Positions 17,883 through 27,559 of a stretch of 64,000 nt of DNA are shown here, piece after piece. Both the position numbers and the translations under genes were made by a program. This DNA comes from Bacteroides thetaiotaomicron VPI-5482 (GTDB taxonomy: Bacteria; Bacteroidota; Bacteroidia; Bacteroidales; Bacteroidaceae). The notes beneath the pieces are model-generated. The model was given only the letters and a program-made list of their open reading frames with translations, had not been told where the DNA came from and searched no databases. Positions within the stretch are counted from its first letter, which is position 1, and every line of letters starts with the position of its first letter. The stretch spans positions 2,728,001 through 2,792,000 of the forward strand of contig NC_004663.1 of the NCBI RefSeq assembly GCF_000011065.1, given 5' to 3'.

Positions 17883-18599
17883 ATGAAGAAAATAATAATT
17901 GTAGGCGCAACCTCCGGCATCGGTCGTGGATTGGCAGAACAGTATGCCCGTGAAGACTGCCTTATCGGTATCACCGGTCGCCGTGAGAATCTATTAAAAG
18001 AGATTTGCGCACAAGATAAAGATAAACTATTCTATCAGGTATGTGACATCACTCACACAGAAACGCCCCTTTTATCACTGGAAACGCTTGTACAAGAAAT
18101 GGGAGGCATGGATATGCTGATTATCTGTGCCGGAACGGGGGAACTGAATCCGCAGCTCTCCTATCAGCTCGAAGAACCGACCTTATTGACCAACGTAGTG
18201 GGATTTACCAATATCGCCGGCTGGGGGTTCCGGTACTTTGAACAGCAGAAAGGCGGGCATCTGATTAACATTTCCTCAGTAGGCGGAACACGCGGCAGCG
18301 GTGTAGCACCAGCTTATAATGCTTCAAAAGCCTATCAAATCAATTACATGGAGGGACTTCGGCAAAAGGCGGCAAAGCTACCCTTTGCTGTCTACACCAC
18401 TGACATCCGTCCGGGATTTATAGATACAGCGATGGCGAAAGGAGAAGGATTGTTTTGGGTTACTCCTGTCGATAAAGCCGTAAAACAAATCAAAAAGGCT
18501 ATATCAGACAGGAAAAAAGTCGCCTTTATCTCCAAAAGATGGAAATATGTGGCATGGTTATTCAAACTGATTCCTTCCGCCCTTTATTGCAAGATGTAA
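17883..18599 (+). CDS. short-chain dehydrogenase/reductase
   Basis: This 238-residue Rossmann protein has the SDR cofactor motif GATSGIGRG (about residues 8-16), the ICAG motif equivalent to NNAG, catalytic Ser in ISSVGG (about 136) and YxxxK as YNASK (about 149-153). The loop after the second strand, TGRREN, with basic residues, hints at NADPH preference. The substrate is unknown. The gene likely responds to the neighbouring Crp/Fnr regulator through the operator at 17813-17826. Confidence 0.88.
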   Translation: MKKIIIVGATSGIGRGLAEQYAREDCLIGITGRRENLLKEICAQDKDKLFYQVCDITHTETPLLSLETLVQEMGGMDMLIICAGTGELNPQLSYQLEEPTLLTNVVGFTNIAGWGFRYFEQQKGGHLINISSVGGTRGSGVAPAYNASKAYQINYMEGLRQKAAKLPFAVYTTDIRPGFIDTAMAKGEGLFWVTPVDKAVKQIKKAISDRKKVAFISKRWKYVAWLFKLIPSALYCKM

Positions 18600-18601
18600 A
18601 A

Positions 18602-18620
18602 CAGCCTTTCAGTGAGGCTG
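18602..18620 (-). terminator. hairpin between convergent genes, terminator of the M28 gene
   Basis: CAGCCT (18602-18607) pairs with AGGCTG (18615-18620). On the minus strand the hairpin directly follows the stop at 18623 and is followed by TTTTAC. It sits between the convergent SDR and peptidase genes and could act on both strands. Confidence 0.55.
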
Positions 18621-18622
18621 AG

Positions 18623-19621
18623 TTACCATGAAGCTTCATTGGCCATCTTCCACATATTAAGAAAAGAAGCCTTGGTGATTTCCACTATCTTATCCCAGTT
18701 TAACCGGTCAGCATGATCGGATGGCTGGTGATAATCGGGATGTCCGTCCGTATGATACCAGATAATAGGAATACCTGCTTTGGCAAACGTTCCATTGTCA
18801 CTGCCCCCTACCGGATTGTCCCAGGCACGATAGTCCGGTTCCAACTGTAAACCATACTTCTTAATATCCTTTTTCAGCCAGTCTCCAAAAGAGGGATGAG
18901 CAGCTGTATAGAAATAGACGACATGTTTCGGTTGTTCCGGTTTATTGTTGCGACCTATCATATCAAAGTTGAGATATCCCTTGATCTGCGAAACAAAAGG
19001 GCAAGTCTGTACAAAATATTTAGAACCGAGCAATCCCTTTTCTTCTCCGTCCCAAAAGGCAAAGATTACATTTCGCTCCGGTTGTTGTCCGCTTGCAAGA
19101 AATGCCCGGGCAATCTGCAATACAGCCGAGACACCGGAAGCATTGTCATCCGCGCCGTTATAAATCTGATCTCCGTCAAGTGCCGGGTCTATCCCCAAAT
19201 GGTCAAAGTGAGCGCCTACGATGACATATTCCTTCGTATTCTTACCGGGAATCATAGCCAGTACGTTCCTCATAGATAGTTTTTGATGAACTTCCTGTTT
19301 CAGCTTCGCTACAGAGTCCGGATGAACTTCCAGACGTCCTTTCTTCTGACGCTCTTTGCGGTAAGCATCAAAAGGCTGGAAGTAGCTTTCGTTCAGAGGT
19401 TGGATTCCCATCCATTGTAAGATAGATGCTATATACTCAGAGGAGACATACGAACCGTGGAATCCGGCTTCACGTCCCTGTAATTCATCACTTGCAAGGA
19501 AACCGATTGTTGCTTCGGCAGAAGAACGGTTGATCGTGTTCAAGCCCTTTTCTTCGGGAGACTGTGCAAAAGTTACTGTTCCTACAAGTATTAATCCGAA
19601 TAATATAATTCTTTGTTTCAT
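18623..19621 (-). CDS. M28-family zinc aminopeptidase, exported
   Basis: This protein of about 332 residues has a signal peptide (MKQRIILFGLILVGTVTFAQ). The M28 metal ligands are visible in order: AHFDHLG (His), GADDNASG (Asp), DGEEKGLLGS (Glu), NFDMIGRN (Asp) and YHTDGHPDYHQPSDH (His). Members are co-catalytic zinc exopeptidases, here acting in the periplasm or at the surface. I placed the start at 19621 because a -7 element lies at 19650-19657 on this strand, making upstream in-frame ATGs unlikely. Confidence 0.9.
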   Translation of the reverse strand: MKQRIILFGLILVGTVTFAQSPEEKGLNTINRSSAEATIGFLASDELQGREAGFHGSYVSSEYIASILQWMGIQPLNESYFQPFDAYRKERQKKGRLEVHPDSVAKLKQEVHQKLSMRNVLAMIPGKNTKEYVIVGAHFDHLGIDPALDGDQIYNGADDNASGVSAVLQIARAFLASGQQPERNVIFAFWDGEEKGLLGSKYFVQTCPFVSQIKGYLNFDMIGRNNKPEQPKHVVYFYTAAHPSFGDWLKKDIKKYGLQLEPDYRAWDNPVGGSDNGTFAKAGIPIIWYHTDGHPDYHQPSDHADRLNWDKIVEITKASFLNMWKMANEASW

Positions 19622-19649
19622 CGTGGTATATAATTTAGAGTCCATGTTA

Positions 19650-19657
19650 CAAAAGTA
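19650..19657 (-). promoter_or_regulatory. -7 element of the M28 peptidase gene
   Basis: On the minus strand this reads TACTTTTG, matching TAnnTTTG, about 29 bases before the ATG at 19621. Confidence 0.55.
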
Positions 19658-19688
19658 CGAAAAGAACACAGAATCTATCCTTAAATAC

Positions 19689-19739
19689 AAAAAAAGAGTA
19701 AGCAGTTGCCATCTTTTATAAGATTTGGCTGCTCACTCT
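19689..19739 (-). terminator. intrinsic terminator at the end of PUL A
   Basis: Arms at 19695-19705 and 19729-19739 pair in 10 of 11 positions. On the minus strand the stem is followed by a run of seven T. It lies about 40 bases after the end of the beta-galactosidase gene and closes the long PUL A transcript. Confidence 0.8.
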
Positions 19740-19781
19740 TTCTACAAACTATTAAGACCTTGTTATCCTGTCAATCTTTCC

Positions 19782-20660
19782 TTATTTTGAAAAAGGAGAC
19801 ATGCGGAAAGCATATTTATAAACTGTATTCTTCTGAATTTCATAAGCGGGACGGGGACCCGGTCCGCAACTGGCATTACCCAGACCACGCTGTATGCAAT
19901 CCAGATTCAGCACCACCTCCGCACGATAAATATCAGGCAAGGCATGACCGTACTTGATTTCAAACAAGTCCTTATCCGTATAGTGCAAAGCACTGAAATC
20001 AAATGTATCGGCAGCAGTAATCTTGATTCCTTTACCTGCTTTATTGGTCAAAGTCAGCCAGCGGGTATCACAACGCCCACCCATCGTCTGAGAACGGGCA
20101 TAACTCTCTTTCATATCATTGACAGCAGACTGGTATTTGCCGACATAAGCCGCATTCTTCCGATCCCGATAATTTTCTATCGGACCGCGACCATACCATT
20201 CCAACTGCTCCAACGAAGGATTAAAGAAGGCCTGTAACGACAGACGGGGAAGATTAAAGTCATCATTCGTTGTAAAAGAAGCATCCACATCTATTTCACC
20301 ATTACCATACAAACGGTAAATCAATGTATAAGGCACTTTCACATCTCCGACGGTTTCCTGCAACTGAATCGTTACAATTGCCGACTGATTATCTTCCGAC
20401 CATTTCCAGTCGAAACTGATTACCTCCGTTTGGGTATCCTGCCATTTACGCACATCGTTATTGATAAAACGGAACGTATTCAGCGACCATCCTTCACGCA
20501 GATGAAGCATATTATCGCCATTATAACGGATACCGGTCAACTTGCCTTCTTTCTTATCAAAGGTGATTTCTACACCGGGACGGCGGAAGAACAAATAACG
20601 CTTCTCCTCTTCCACCACCTTAAACAGAGATTCTTTAGATGAGGCGGAAACTGCTACCGG
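19782..20660 (-). pseudogene. C-terminal part of the GH2 beta-galactosidase beyond an in-frame TAG
   Basis: This stretch continues the beta-galactosidase frame directly after the TAG at 20661-20663, with no shift. The first 14 codons (PVAVSASSKESLFK) lead into a 278-residue segment that can begin at a GTG (20618). It holds the Bgal_small_N domain (LacZ domain 5): RPGVEITFDKKEGKLTGIRYN, LEWYGRGPIENYRDRK and QTMGGRCDTRWLTLTN. In LacZ this domain completes the active-site rim (the Trp999 region). Alone it should be inactive, unless TAG is read through or the two chains associate. The single amber codon suggests a recent nonsense change, for example from CAG or AAG. Confidence 0.85.
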
Positions 20661-23366
20661 CTATAGCCCGGTATTCGGGGATTTTTGAAGCAAAAGTTGT
20701 TCCGTAGCTACGATATGTCCGGCTTTTGCCCATACGCAATCCTTCTTTAGTTTTATTTCAAGGTTCAAATAATATTCACCTTCTGAAGTTAAATAGCGGG
20801 AATAAGGTATCTGCACCGCACGATGCTCTCCAGGCTTACCATCGGGTAGGCTGAACTCTTCTTCCGCTATCGGCACACCATCTTTCAAAATCACATAGCG
20901 CAGATTAAAATCATGCAGATTCAGGAAAACATAGCGGTTACGAACGCCGATACTGTTTTCAGCATTCGGTTCCAATGTGATATATTGGTAGACTTTCTTC
21001 ACTTCCCACAACTTAGGAGTAACTTGACGATCAGCCGTCACAATCCCGTTACAACAGAAATCATTGTCGTTAGGGCGATCACCGAAGCTGCCTCCAAAAT
21101 AATAATGATCGGCAGGCTGTCCGGGCATATTAATGCCCTGATCCACCCAATCCCAGATGCATCCTCCGATCATACGTTTCGAATGATGCTCGATATAATC
21201 CCAGTATTCTTCCAGATTACCGATGGCGTTGCCCATCGCATGAGCATATTCACAAAGGAAATAAGGCTTGTTACGGGGTTGCTCGTCCTGTTCGATCATA
21301 CTTTCAATCGAAGGATACATACGGGAATCCATATCGGCCACATCGTTCATTCCTTCATAATGGATATAACGGTCGTCTATCGCTTTGGCTGCCTGATAGG
21401 TAGCCTCAAAGTTACGACCACCACCGGACTCATTGCCCATTGACCAGAAAATGACCGAAGGATGATTCTTATCCCGTTCCACCATACGCACCATCCGGTC
21501 GACGTAAGCTCCTTCCCAACTTTCACGGTTTGACAGCGACATATTGCCGTGACACTCAATATCGGCCTCATCCATGACGTACAAGCCATAATAATCATAC
21601 AGCGAATACATCTTCGGATCGTTCGGATAATGACTGGTACGAATCGTGTTGAGATTGAAACGCTTAAAGAGAAGAATGTCCTCTATCATGCTTTCCACCG
21701 GAACAGCTTTTCCAAACTGCGGATGTATGTCATGCCGGTTGGCTCCTTTAAAAAGGATCAATGCATTGTTGATATACACCTTATTATTCCGGATCTCTAT
21801 CTTACGGAAACCATATTGCTGGCTCGTCGCTTCAAGCACATTGCCTGCGGCATCAAGCAGTTCCAGTTGGACGGTATACAGAGAAGGAGTCTCAGCACTC
21901 CATAACCGAGGGTCGCGAATCGTAGTCGTACCTTCACAGACGTTTTCCTGTCCACCAGTTATCTTACCGGTAGGTATGATAAACGAACTCACAGGCTTTC
22001 CTTCCGTATTCAGCAAAGAGACACGTACGGTAGCTTCCTGTACTTTCTTTCCGTAATTATGCACATCCGTTTTCACTTTCAGTTCCGCTTTATCCAGACG
22101 GTCGCTGATCTGAGAAGTCAGGTGAATGTCACGTAGACGAACTTTCGGACTGGCTACCAAATAAACATCCCGATGAATACCACTTAAACGGAACATATCC
22201 TGATCTTCAAGGAAACTGCCGTCACACCAGCGGTAAACTTCTACGGCAACCGTATTATTACCCGCTTTGACGTAAGGAGTGATACGAAATTCTGCATCAT
22301 TACTGGACCCTTGCGAATAACCGACTTTCTTACCGTTGATCCATACATAAGCTGCACTATAAATTCCATCGAAATGGATAAAGACTTCTTTGTCTTTCCA
22401 GTCGGCAGGAAGAGCAAATTCACGGCGATAAGATCCTACCGCATTCGGCTCTTTCTCTACAGCATATCCACGCTGCCCCTGTATAAAAGGAGGATTGTTA
22501 CGGATGGGATAAGTAATATTGGTATAAATAGGTGTACCATATCCGTGCATCTCCCAGTTGGAGGGAACAGGAATCTCTTTCCAGCCAGAGACATCATAAC
22601 TCGTTTTATAGAAATCCACCGGACGTTCCGAAGGTTGTTTCACCCAGTTAAACTTCCAGTTTCCATTCAACAGCAGATAACGGGAAGAGCGGGTACGCTC
22701 CCAAGGACGGGTATAAGCGGGATCCGCCTTCATCTCTTCCGAATTGGCGAAAGGAATAAATGTAGCCCTGCCTTCTTCTTTATTGATTGCATAGATACGT
22801 TCATTTTCCCAGTCATTATGACTCGTTGTTTTCAAGGCTTCCGCCACTACTTTCAGGTTCGATTTCCGTATCTGCCACTGCTGGTTACTTTTCGAAGCTT
22901 CCGGTTCTAACTGAAAGACAGGCTCTCCGACCAGTCCGGCATCAGGAAATCCTAAGTTATAGCCAGTCCCGACATTGGTTAATACGTAATTCCCATTCGG
23001 CAAAGCCGTTATTTTCCATTGCTGGTTCGGATTTTTAGGGTCTGCCGACCATTGAATCACGGAACATTCTACTTTTCCTTTACCACTATTATCTACATTC
23101 ATTTGAGTCAAGGGACTGGTTATCGTATAGCATCCCTCTTGTTCGCATGGAATCAGGTTCCAGACCTGCGATTCTTTGTCTGCCTCCCGCTTACTGATAA
23201 ATATTTTCGTATTCGTATCCAGACTCTCCTGATTGTCTAGCACTAATCCGTTGACCGTATGGATTTCATATCCTTGCTTCGGATCAAACTGCTGCGCCAC
23301 AACCGCAGAGGCGGAAAACGACAGTGCAATCAATGCACTTCCCAAGATTTTTAATCGTTGCATCAT
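20661..23366 (-). CDS. GH2 beta-galactosidase with ricin-type lectin domain, cut short by an amber codon
   Basis: The 901 residues comprise a signal peptide (1-24), a ricin-B-type beta-trefoil (about 28-165, with QxW-like repeats SQVWNL, NQQWKI and NQQWQI) and GH2 domains: sugar-binding (about 215-400), Ig-like (about 410-520) and TIM barrel (about 525-820). The acid/base Glu is in MGNESGGG (about residue 646) and the nucleophile in LCEYAHAMGN (about 706). Domain 4 follows, then TAG. An intact protein would be 1,194 residues (TAG codon included) and would remove terminal beta-galactose in the periplasm or at the surface. It is the last gene of PUL A. Confidence 0.9.
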   Translation of the reverse strand: MMQRLKILGSALIALSFSASAVVAQQFDPKQGYEIHTVNGLVLDNQESLDTNTKIFISKREADKESQVWNLIPCEQEGCYTITSPLTQMNVDNSGKGKVECSVIQWSADPKNPNQQWKITALPNGNYVLTNVGTGYNLGFPDAGLVGEPVFQLEPEASKSNQQWQIRKSNLKVVAEALKTTSHNDWENERIYAINKEEGRATFIPFANSEEMKADPAYTRPWERTRSSRYLLLNGNWKFNWVKQPSERPVDFYKTSYDVSGWKEIPVPSNWEMHGYGTPIYTNITYPIRNNPPFIQGQRGYAVEKEPNAVGSYRREFALPADWKDKEVFIHFDGIYSAAYVWINGKKVGYSQGSSNDAEFRITPYVKAGNNTVAVEVYRWCDGSFLEDQDMFRLSGIHRDVYLVASPKVRLRDIHLTSQISDRLDKAELKVKTDVHNYGKKVQEATVRVSLLNTEGKPVSSFIIPTGKITGGQENVCEGTTTIRDPRLWSAETPSLYTVQLELLDAAGNVLEATSQQYGFRKIEIRNNKVYINNALILFKGANRHDIHPQFGKAVPVESMIEDILLFKRFNLNTIRTSHYPNDPKMYSLYDYYGLYVMDEADIECHGNMSLSNRESWEGAYVDRMVRMVERDKNHPSVIFWSMGNESGGGRNFEATYQAAKAIDDRYIHYEGMNDVADMDSRMYPSIESMIEQDEQPRNKPYFLCEYAHAMGNAIGNLEEYWDYIEHHSKRMIGGCIWDWVDQGINMPGQPADHYYFGGSFGDRPNDNDFCCNGIVTADRQVTPKLWEVKKVYQYITLEPNAENSIGVRNRYVFLNLHDFNLRYVILKDGVPIAEEEFSLPDGKPGEHRAVQIPYSRYLTSEGEYYLNLEIKLKKDCVWAKAGHIVATEQLLLQKSPNTGL

Positions 23367-23384
23367 TTAGTAGTCTAATTTATA

Positions 23385-24839
23385 TTATAATTTGAAAACC
23401 GGTGACTGTTTATATACGCCAAAAGTATGGATAGCCGGACAAGCCTTACCGTCCTGAATACGCAAACGTACCTGCTTTGCTTTCACCGGTGCCAGACGTA
23501 CAATCCATTTATGACCAATGGCCTGCTTGTCCGTCGCCTCCGGAATGGTGATCCAGTTTTTGCCATCAACAGTGTACTCCACACTCCACTTCGTCGTCCG
23601 ATGTCCCAATTCGATAACTTCTTCGATCATCAGACAATCAAACTCAATAGTTTTGGGCAAGGTAAAAATTATATCCGCTTTTACCTCTCCGTCTTTTCCG
23701 GCAAAATAAGTGTTTTTCTCATTGTCCAGCATTTTTTCCGGACTATACTTTGCACCCCGTACATTGGTCGCTTTCACTTTGGCTCCTCTCAACAGATTCG
23801 TACTGAAAGTCTCATCAATCCCCTGTTTTAACAAGGCGGCGTGCAGCGAATCGGTCGAATGAATCAAACCACGTCTGTCGGGCGGGAAATTCAGAAGCAA
23901 TACACTATTACGCCCCACGGAGGTACAGTAGATATCCCAAAGTTCACGGACACTCTTCACACGGCTATCCTCTTCGGCATGATAGAACCAGCTGGGACGT
24001 ATTGAAACATCTGTTTCTGCCGGAATATACGCATCACCATCCAGCATACCCTCATTCAAACCTTTGTAATACTGAGCTTCATCACGAATAGCTACTGAGT
24101 CAGTCGTCGCCCAACAAGGATCACCCGCTTCTCCCGCTTCATTCCCCATCCAGCGGACATCAGCAAACGGATAAGAATTCTTTGTACCGAAGATAACGCA
24201 ATCCGGCTGTTTTTCACGGACAATCTTATACCAATGACGATAAACAGGCGTTGTCAATTCGTCGGCTCCCGCGCCGTCCCACCATGTTTCCCATATCTTA
24301 CCGTAATCACTCATCAGTTCGCCAAGCTGGTGGGCATAATATTCCTTGTAGCGTTCGGTCGTATATAAAGGTGAAAGGTGTTCGTGACGGTCATGAGGTC
24401 CCAGATAGATTCCTGCCTTCAATCCATACTCTTCACAAGCATCGACAAACTCGCGGACTACATCTCCTTTACCGTTCTTCCACGCTGCATTCTTCACACT
24501 ATAATCTGTGTACTTGCTAGGCCACAAGCAAAATCCGTCGGCATGCTTGGCAGTCAGAATAGCAGCGGGAATCCCCGCTGCTTTTAATGTCTGCATCCAC
24601 TGCCTGCAATCCAGGGCTGTGGGATTGAAAATTGCCGTACTTGCCTTCCCGTCACCTTCATTCACATATTCTTCAAATGTATTGATTCCAAAATGAAAGA
24701 AAGCAATCATCTCCCGATTGTACCATTCAAGTTGACGGGCACTCGGAACCAACCCGCAAGGAGCTGGTGCTTGTTGAGCTATGACCGGCAGAGAACTGAA
24801 TGCAGCAACTGCCGATGCAACTAATACTTTTATGTTCAT
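23385..24839 (-). CDS. GH29 alpha-L-fucosidase with discoidin-like C-terminus
   Basis: This 484-residue protein has a signal peptide (about 1-21). The GH29 barrel begins LEWYNREMIAFFHFGINTF and includes AKHADGFCLWPSKYTDYS and WETWWDGAGAD, in which the Asp at about residue 188 is the predicted nucleophile. The last 130 residues or so look like an F5/8 type C carbohydrate-binding domain (TTKWSVEYTVDGKNWITI). The enzyme removes terminal alpha-L-fucose. The start is an ATG 46 bases after the GxGYxYP gene stop on the PUL A transcript. It resembles the B-type (alpha-1,3/1,4) GH29 group in length, but specificity is not determined. Confidence 0.92.
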   Translation of the reverse strand: MNIKVLVASAVAAFSSLPVIAQQAPAPCGLVPSARQLEWYNREMIAFFHFGINTFEEYVNEGDGKASTAIFNPTALDCRQWMQTLKAAGIPAAILTAKHADGFCLWPSKYTDYSVKNAAWKNGKGDVVREFVDACEEYGLKAGIYLGPHDRHEHLSPLYTTERYKEYYAHQLGELMSDYGKIWETWWDGAGADELTTPVYRHWYKIVREKQPDCVIFGTKNSYPFADVRWMGNEAGEAGDPCWATTDSVAIRDEAQYYKGLNEGMLDGDAYIPAETDVSIRPSWFYHAEEDSRVKSVRELWDIYCTSVGRNSVLLLNFPPDRRGLIHSTDSLHAALLKQGIDETFSTNLLRGAKVKATNVRGAKYSPEKMLDNEKNTYFAGKDGEVKADIIFTLPKTIEFDCLMIEEVIELGHRTTKWSVEYTVDGKNWITIPEATDKQAIGHKWIVRLAPVKAKQVRLRIQDGKACPAIHTFGVYKQSPVFKL

Positions 24840-24865
24840 AATAAATAACTTACGAGTATATTCGT

Positions 24866-26539
24866 TTATTTAGGACCCAGATTTTGTTTCACCAGCTGCA
24901 CGAATTGATCGACCGGAACAACACGCACATTGTCATTCAATCCATCAATGACGGTTTTGATACTTTGCTGGTTCTTTGTCCAGCAATGTACAAATACAAA
25001 AGTATATCCGTCGGCACTATGCGGATTGGCAGAGCGGCTATTGATCTGAGAAATGACAGTCGATTCTTCACCTCTGTTCGAGCCACCGTCGATGCCTTCC
25101 CATAATACGCTTCTCTGCTCAATCACCGGCTTGCCATTATCCGAAAATTTGATTCTTCCATCCCCTTTTTCTCCATATCCTGTGTAGAAAATCGCATCGA
25201 TATTAGGCTGAGCCAGATACTTATTGTAAACTTTCGGATTATCCATAATCTTCTGATCCAGAATATTACAGATATTCAAGCCTGACTTATCGACATACTC
25301 ATTCAACTTAGCCAGATAATCGTCCAGGTCGGCATCCGACATCTTACTCGGGAATATATAGCTGCTGCCACTCGGACCCGCTACAAAGTAATCGCCTTCT
25401 TTGCTATTCTCATAGTACCAGCGTAAAGCAGCCGGAGCCAAATCGTACAGAGAAGGTGAAATGGTATATCCGAGTGGGAATTGACCGTGCAGGTCATGAT
25501 CCATGTATCCTTGTTGCCCCCAAAGGTTAAACGCAATATTATCACCGTCACTGACGAGGAATGTCACATAGTGCACATTCTCTTCGGTAACCACTTCTTT
25601 AGTTGCCGGACGCTGTTTCAGTCCTGTTGTATCATATATACTACTCAACGTGGCCAGATTAGCCGCCTGATCGGTCGGCAACATAGAAACACCCAATTGA
25701 GAAGCATTATTCACCATGCCCCATTCATCCAGATCATAATAACCGAAACAATAAGCTCCTTTATCCAGATCTTTCAGTATAGAAGTACGCCATGACCAAT
25801 CCCTGCGCGCATTGTAGTCATAAAAAGCAAAAGCATTGGTCATTGTGATATAATCGCGCAGGTGATGGAAGATTTCCGGTTTCATATCGGCTGCAAGACT
25901 CTTGTCCAACTGGTCTTTATAATTCTCGTACAACCACTTCTCATCATAAGACCTTACGTCCATAAGTTCGGTTGTCACTCCCATTGCCTTTACCTTATCG
26001 ACAAGAGATTCCGGTACCGCAATCCCCCGAAGCAACCCACATAAAGAAGTAGCTACATTGATCGAATGAGATTGTCCTTCCGAATAAGGCGTATAGACAA
26101 TATACCCCTTGATCACTCCGGTTTCTACATAATGCTGTACCAACGGAGCCAAAGCATTATAAGTATTTACCGGAATTCCGTACTTATTCTGCATCTGCTT
26201 CAACCATACGGAAGAAGGACCTCCTTCATTGATATAAACCTGATCGCCCGTCACTCTTGCCGCAAGCCCTGCCAAAGTGGAAAGAATTACTTTCTCGCCA
26301 TCATTCAGTCCTGTGATGGAAATAGAATTCAGGGATTTCAGTTCACGACCTTTCAGATGCATAAATCCCCTGTCCAGCGGTTCTGCCGGATCTATCAGCC
26401 CATCACCCGGTTCTTCACCCGGACCTCCCGGATTCTCGGTAGACGGAGTATATTTAGGAACGACCACACCTGCCGTCGGATCTTCCATACAGGAGATTAA
26501 CAGACAGAACGTCAAAAGTATATAAATGTATTTTTTCAT
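24866..26539 (-). CDS. GxGYxYP-family lipoprotein of PUL A
   Basis: This 557-residue protein has a lipobox LLISC (about residue 17), a Pro/Gly-rich linker (about 25-55), then the GxGYxYP N- and C-terminal domains (SDGDNIAFNLWGQQG at about 338). The family-defining motif appears here as GSSYIFP (about 388-394), with the second Gly and second Tyr replaced. The family is listed as a putative glycoside hydrolase found in PULs. It is followed by GH29 and preceded by a DUF1735/discoidin protein. A second member lies in PUL B at 37368. Confidence 0.85.
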   Translation of the reverse strand: MKKYIYILLTFCLLISCMEDPTAGVVVPKYTPSTENPGGPGEEPGDGLIDPAEPLDRGFMHLKGRELKSLNSISITGLNDGEKVILSTLAGLAARVTGDQVYINEGGPSSVWLKQMQNKYGIPVNTYNALAPLVQHYVETGVIKGYIVYTPYSEGQSHSINVATSLCGLLRGIAVPESLVDKVKAMGVTTELMDVRSYDEKWLYENYKDQLDKSLAADMKPEIFHHLRDYITMTNAFAFYDYNARRDWSWRTSILKDLDKGAYCFGYYDLDEWGMVNNASQLGVSMLPTDQAANLATLSSIYDTTGLKQRPATKEVVTEENVHYVTFLVSDGDNIAFNLWGQQGYMDHDLHGQFPLGYTISPSLYDLAPAALRWYYENSKEGDYFVAGPSGSSYIFPSKMSDADLDDYLAKLNEYVDKSGLNICNILDQKIMDNPKVYNKYLAQPNIDAIFYTGYGEKGDGRIKFSDNGKPVIEQRSVLWEGIDGGSNRGEESTVISQINSRSANPHSADGYTFVFVHCWTKNQQSIKTVIDGLNDNVRVVPVDQFVQLVKQNLGPK

Positions 26540-26556
26540 GGTAATCGTTTTTTCTG

Positions 26557-27528
26557 TTATTTAATAATAGAAATCGCATTAATCTCTGCTACCACTGTTG
26601 CCCATTTGCCACTATACACGGCAGTTATTGTCAGACGGAAATAACGTGCCTGCTTAAATCCCGGAAAATAGGAACGGAATTCCTCTTTTGCCCCCGCAGG
26701 AAGGTCGCTGTAAGTTCCTGCCGACTCCCACTTCGAGCCATCCAGACTGGTTTCCATCGTCATCTCCTGCGGCCATGCTTCACCATGATCTCTGGATACA
26801 TACTGAAAGCCCAGCATTTTCACTTCCTGCCCCATATCTACTACGATATGATGTGGTGGCTGAGGCTCGTTGCCTTTCCATTGTGTATGCCAGAAAGTTC
26901 CTTTCAGTCCGTCAAAAGCGTGGATAGCGTGACCGTTATCCGACCCTTCGCCGCTCGTCTCTTCCGAAGAAACTTCTACTACCTGCCATGCACTGCGGTC
27001 GGCCAATGGCATCGCCCATACATCCTCCGCACCACTCAAAAGGTAATATACTGTCTGCTGAATATGATCCGCCTGCGCACCTTCTACCGAAGTGATAGTG
27101 ACCGGCAACAAATAAGAATCAAACGGCTGGATTTTTCCCTGTGCATTTACCGTAAGCACCAGATCGGCAGAAGAACTCTCCCCGGCCGGAATCACAGTTT
27201 CTGTTGTCAGCGTATAGCAATCGGAAGGAAGCAAAGGATAGTCTGTCCCACACAAAGAATTATACTCCTGCACCTTCGCCTCATCCACAGTCAACTGTAC
27301 CTTTACATCTCCTCCCACTTCCTTACCGGAACGGGTCACATAGTCACTGGCAGTCACAGCCACATGAAATACTTCTCTCAGTTCTTCACCCAAATCGAAG
27401 TTTTTAATCTGCAAAGTTTTGGCTTCCGGAATATATACTTTACAAACATCATCATCACTACATCCACTCAGCAAGGCAAACGAACAAAGTACCGCACTTG
27501 CCGCCATGACAAATCTATTTAGTTTCAT
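26557..27528 (-). CDS. DUF1735 / F5-8 type C surface lipoprotein
   Basis: This 323-residue protein has a lipobox LLSGC (about residue 22), a DUF1735 beta-sandwich (about 40-170) and a discoidin (F5/8 type C) domain (about 185-320: AIHAFDGLKGTFWHTQWKG, GFQYVSRD, ARYFRLTITA). It lies directly after SusD, the place where PULs usually encode surface glycan-binding proteins (SusE/SGBP-like), so it is the likely glycan-binding lipoprotein of PUL A. Confidence 0.88.
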   Translation of the reverse strand: MKLNRFVMAASAVLCSFALLSGCSDDDVCKVYIPEAKTLQIKNFDLGEELREVFHVAVTASDYVTRSGKEVGGDVKVQLTVDEAKVQEYNSLCGTDYPLLPSDCYTLTTETVIPAGESSSADLVLTVNAQGKIQPFDSYLLPVTITSVEGAQADHIQQTVYYLLSGAEDVWAMPLADRSAWQVVEVSSEETSGEGSDNGHAIHAFDGLKGTFWHTQWKGNEPQPPHHIVVDMGQEVKMLGFQYVSRDHGEAWPQEMTMETSLDGSKWESAGTYSDLPAGAKEEFRSYFPGFKQARYFRLTITAVYSGKWATVVAEINAISIIK

Positions 27529-27559
27529 ACGAATAATCTTTCAAGGTTTACATTCTTTA

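Noticed and set aside
20618..20663. frameshift as the cause of the split beta-galactosidase
   Set aside because: Frame is conserved on both sides of the TAG (42 bases between stop and GTG, a multiple of three), so it is a nonsense change.
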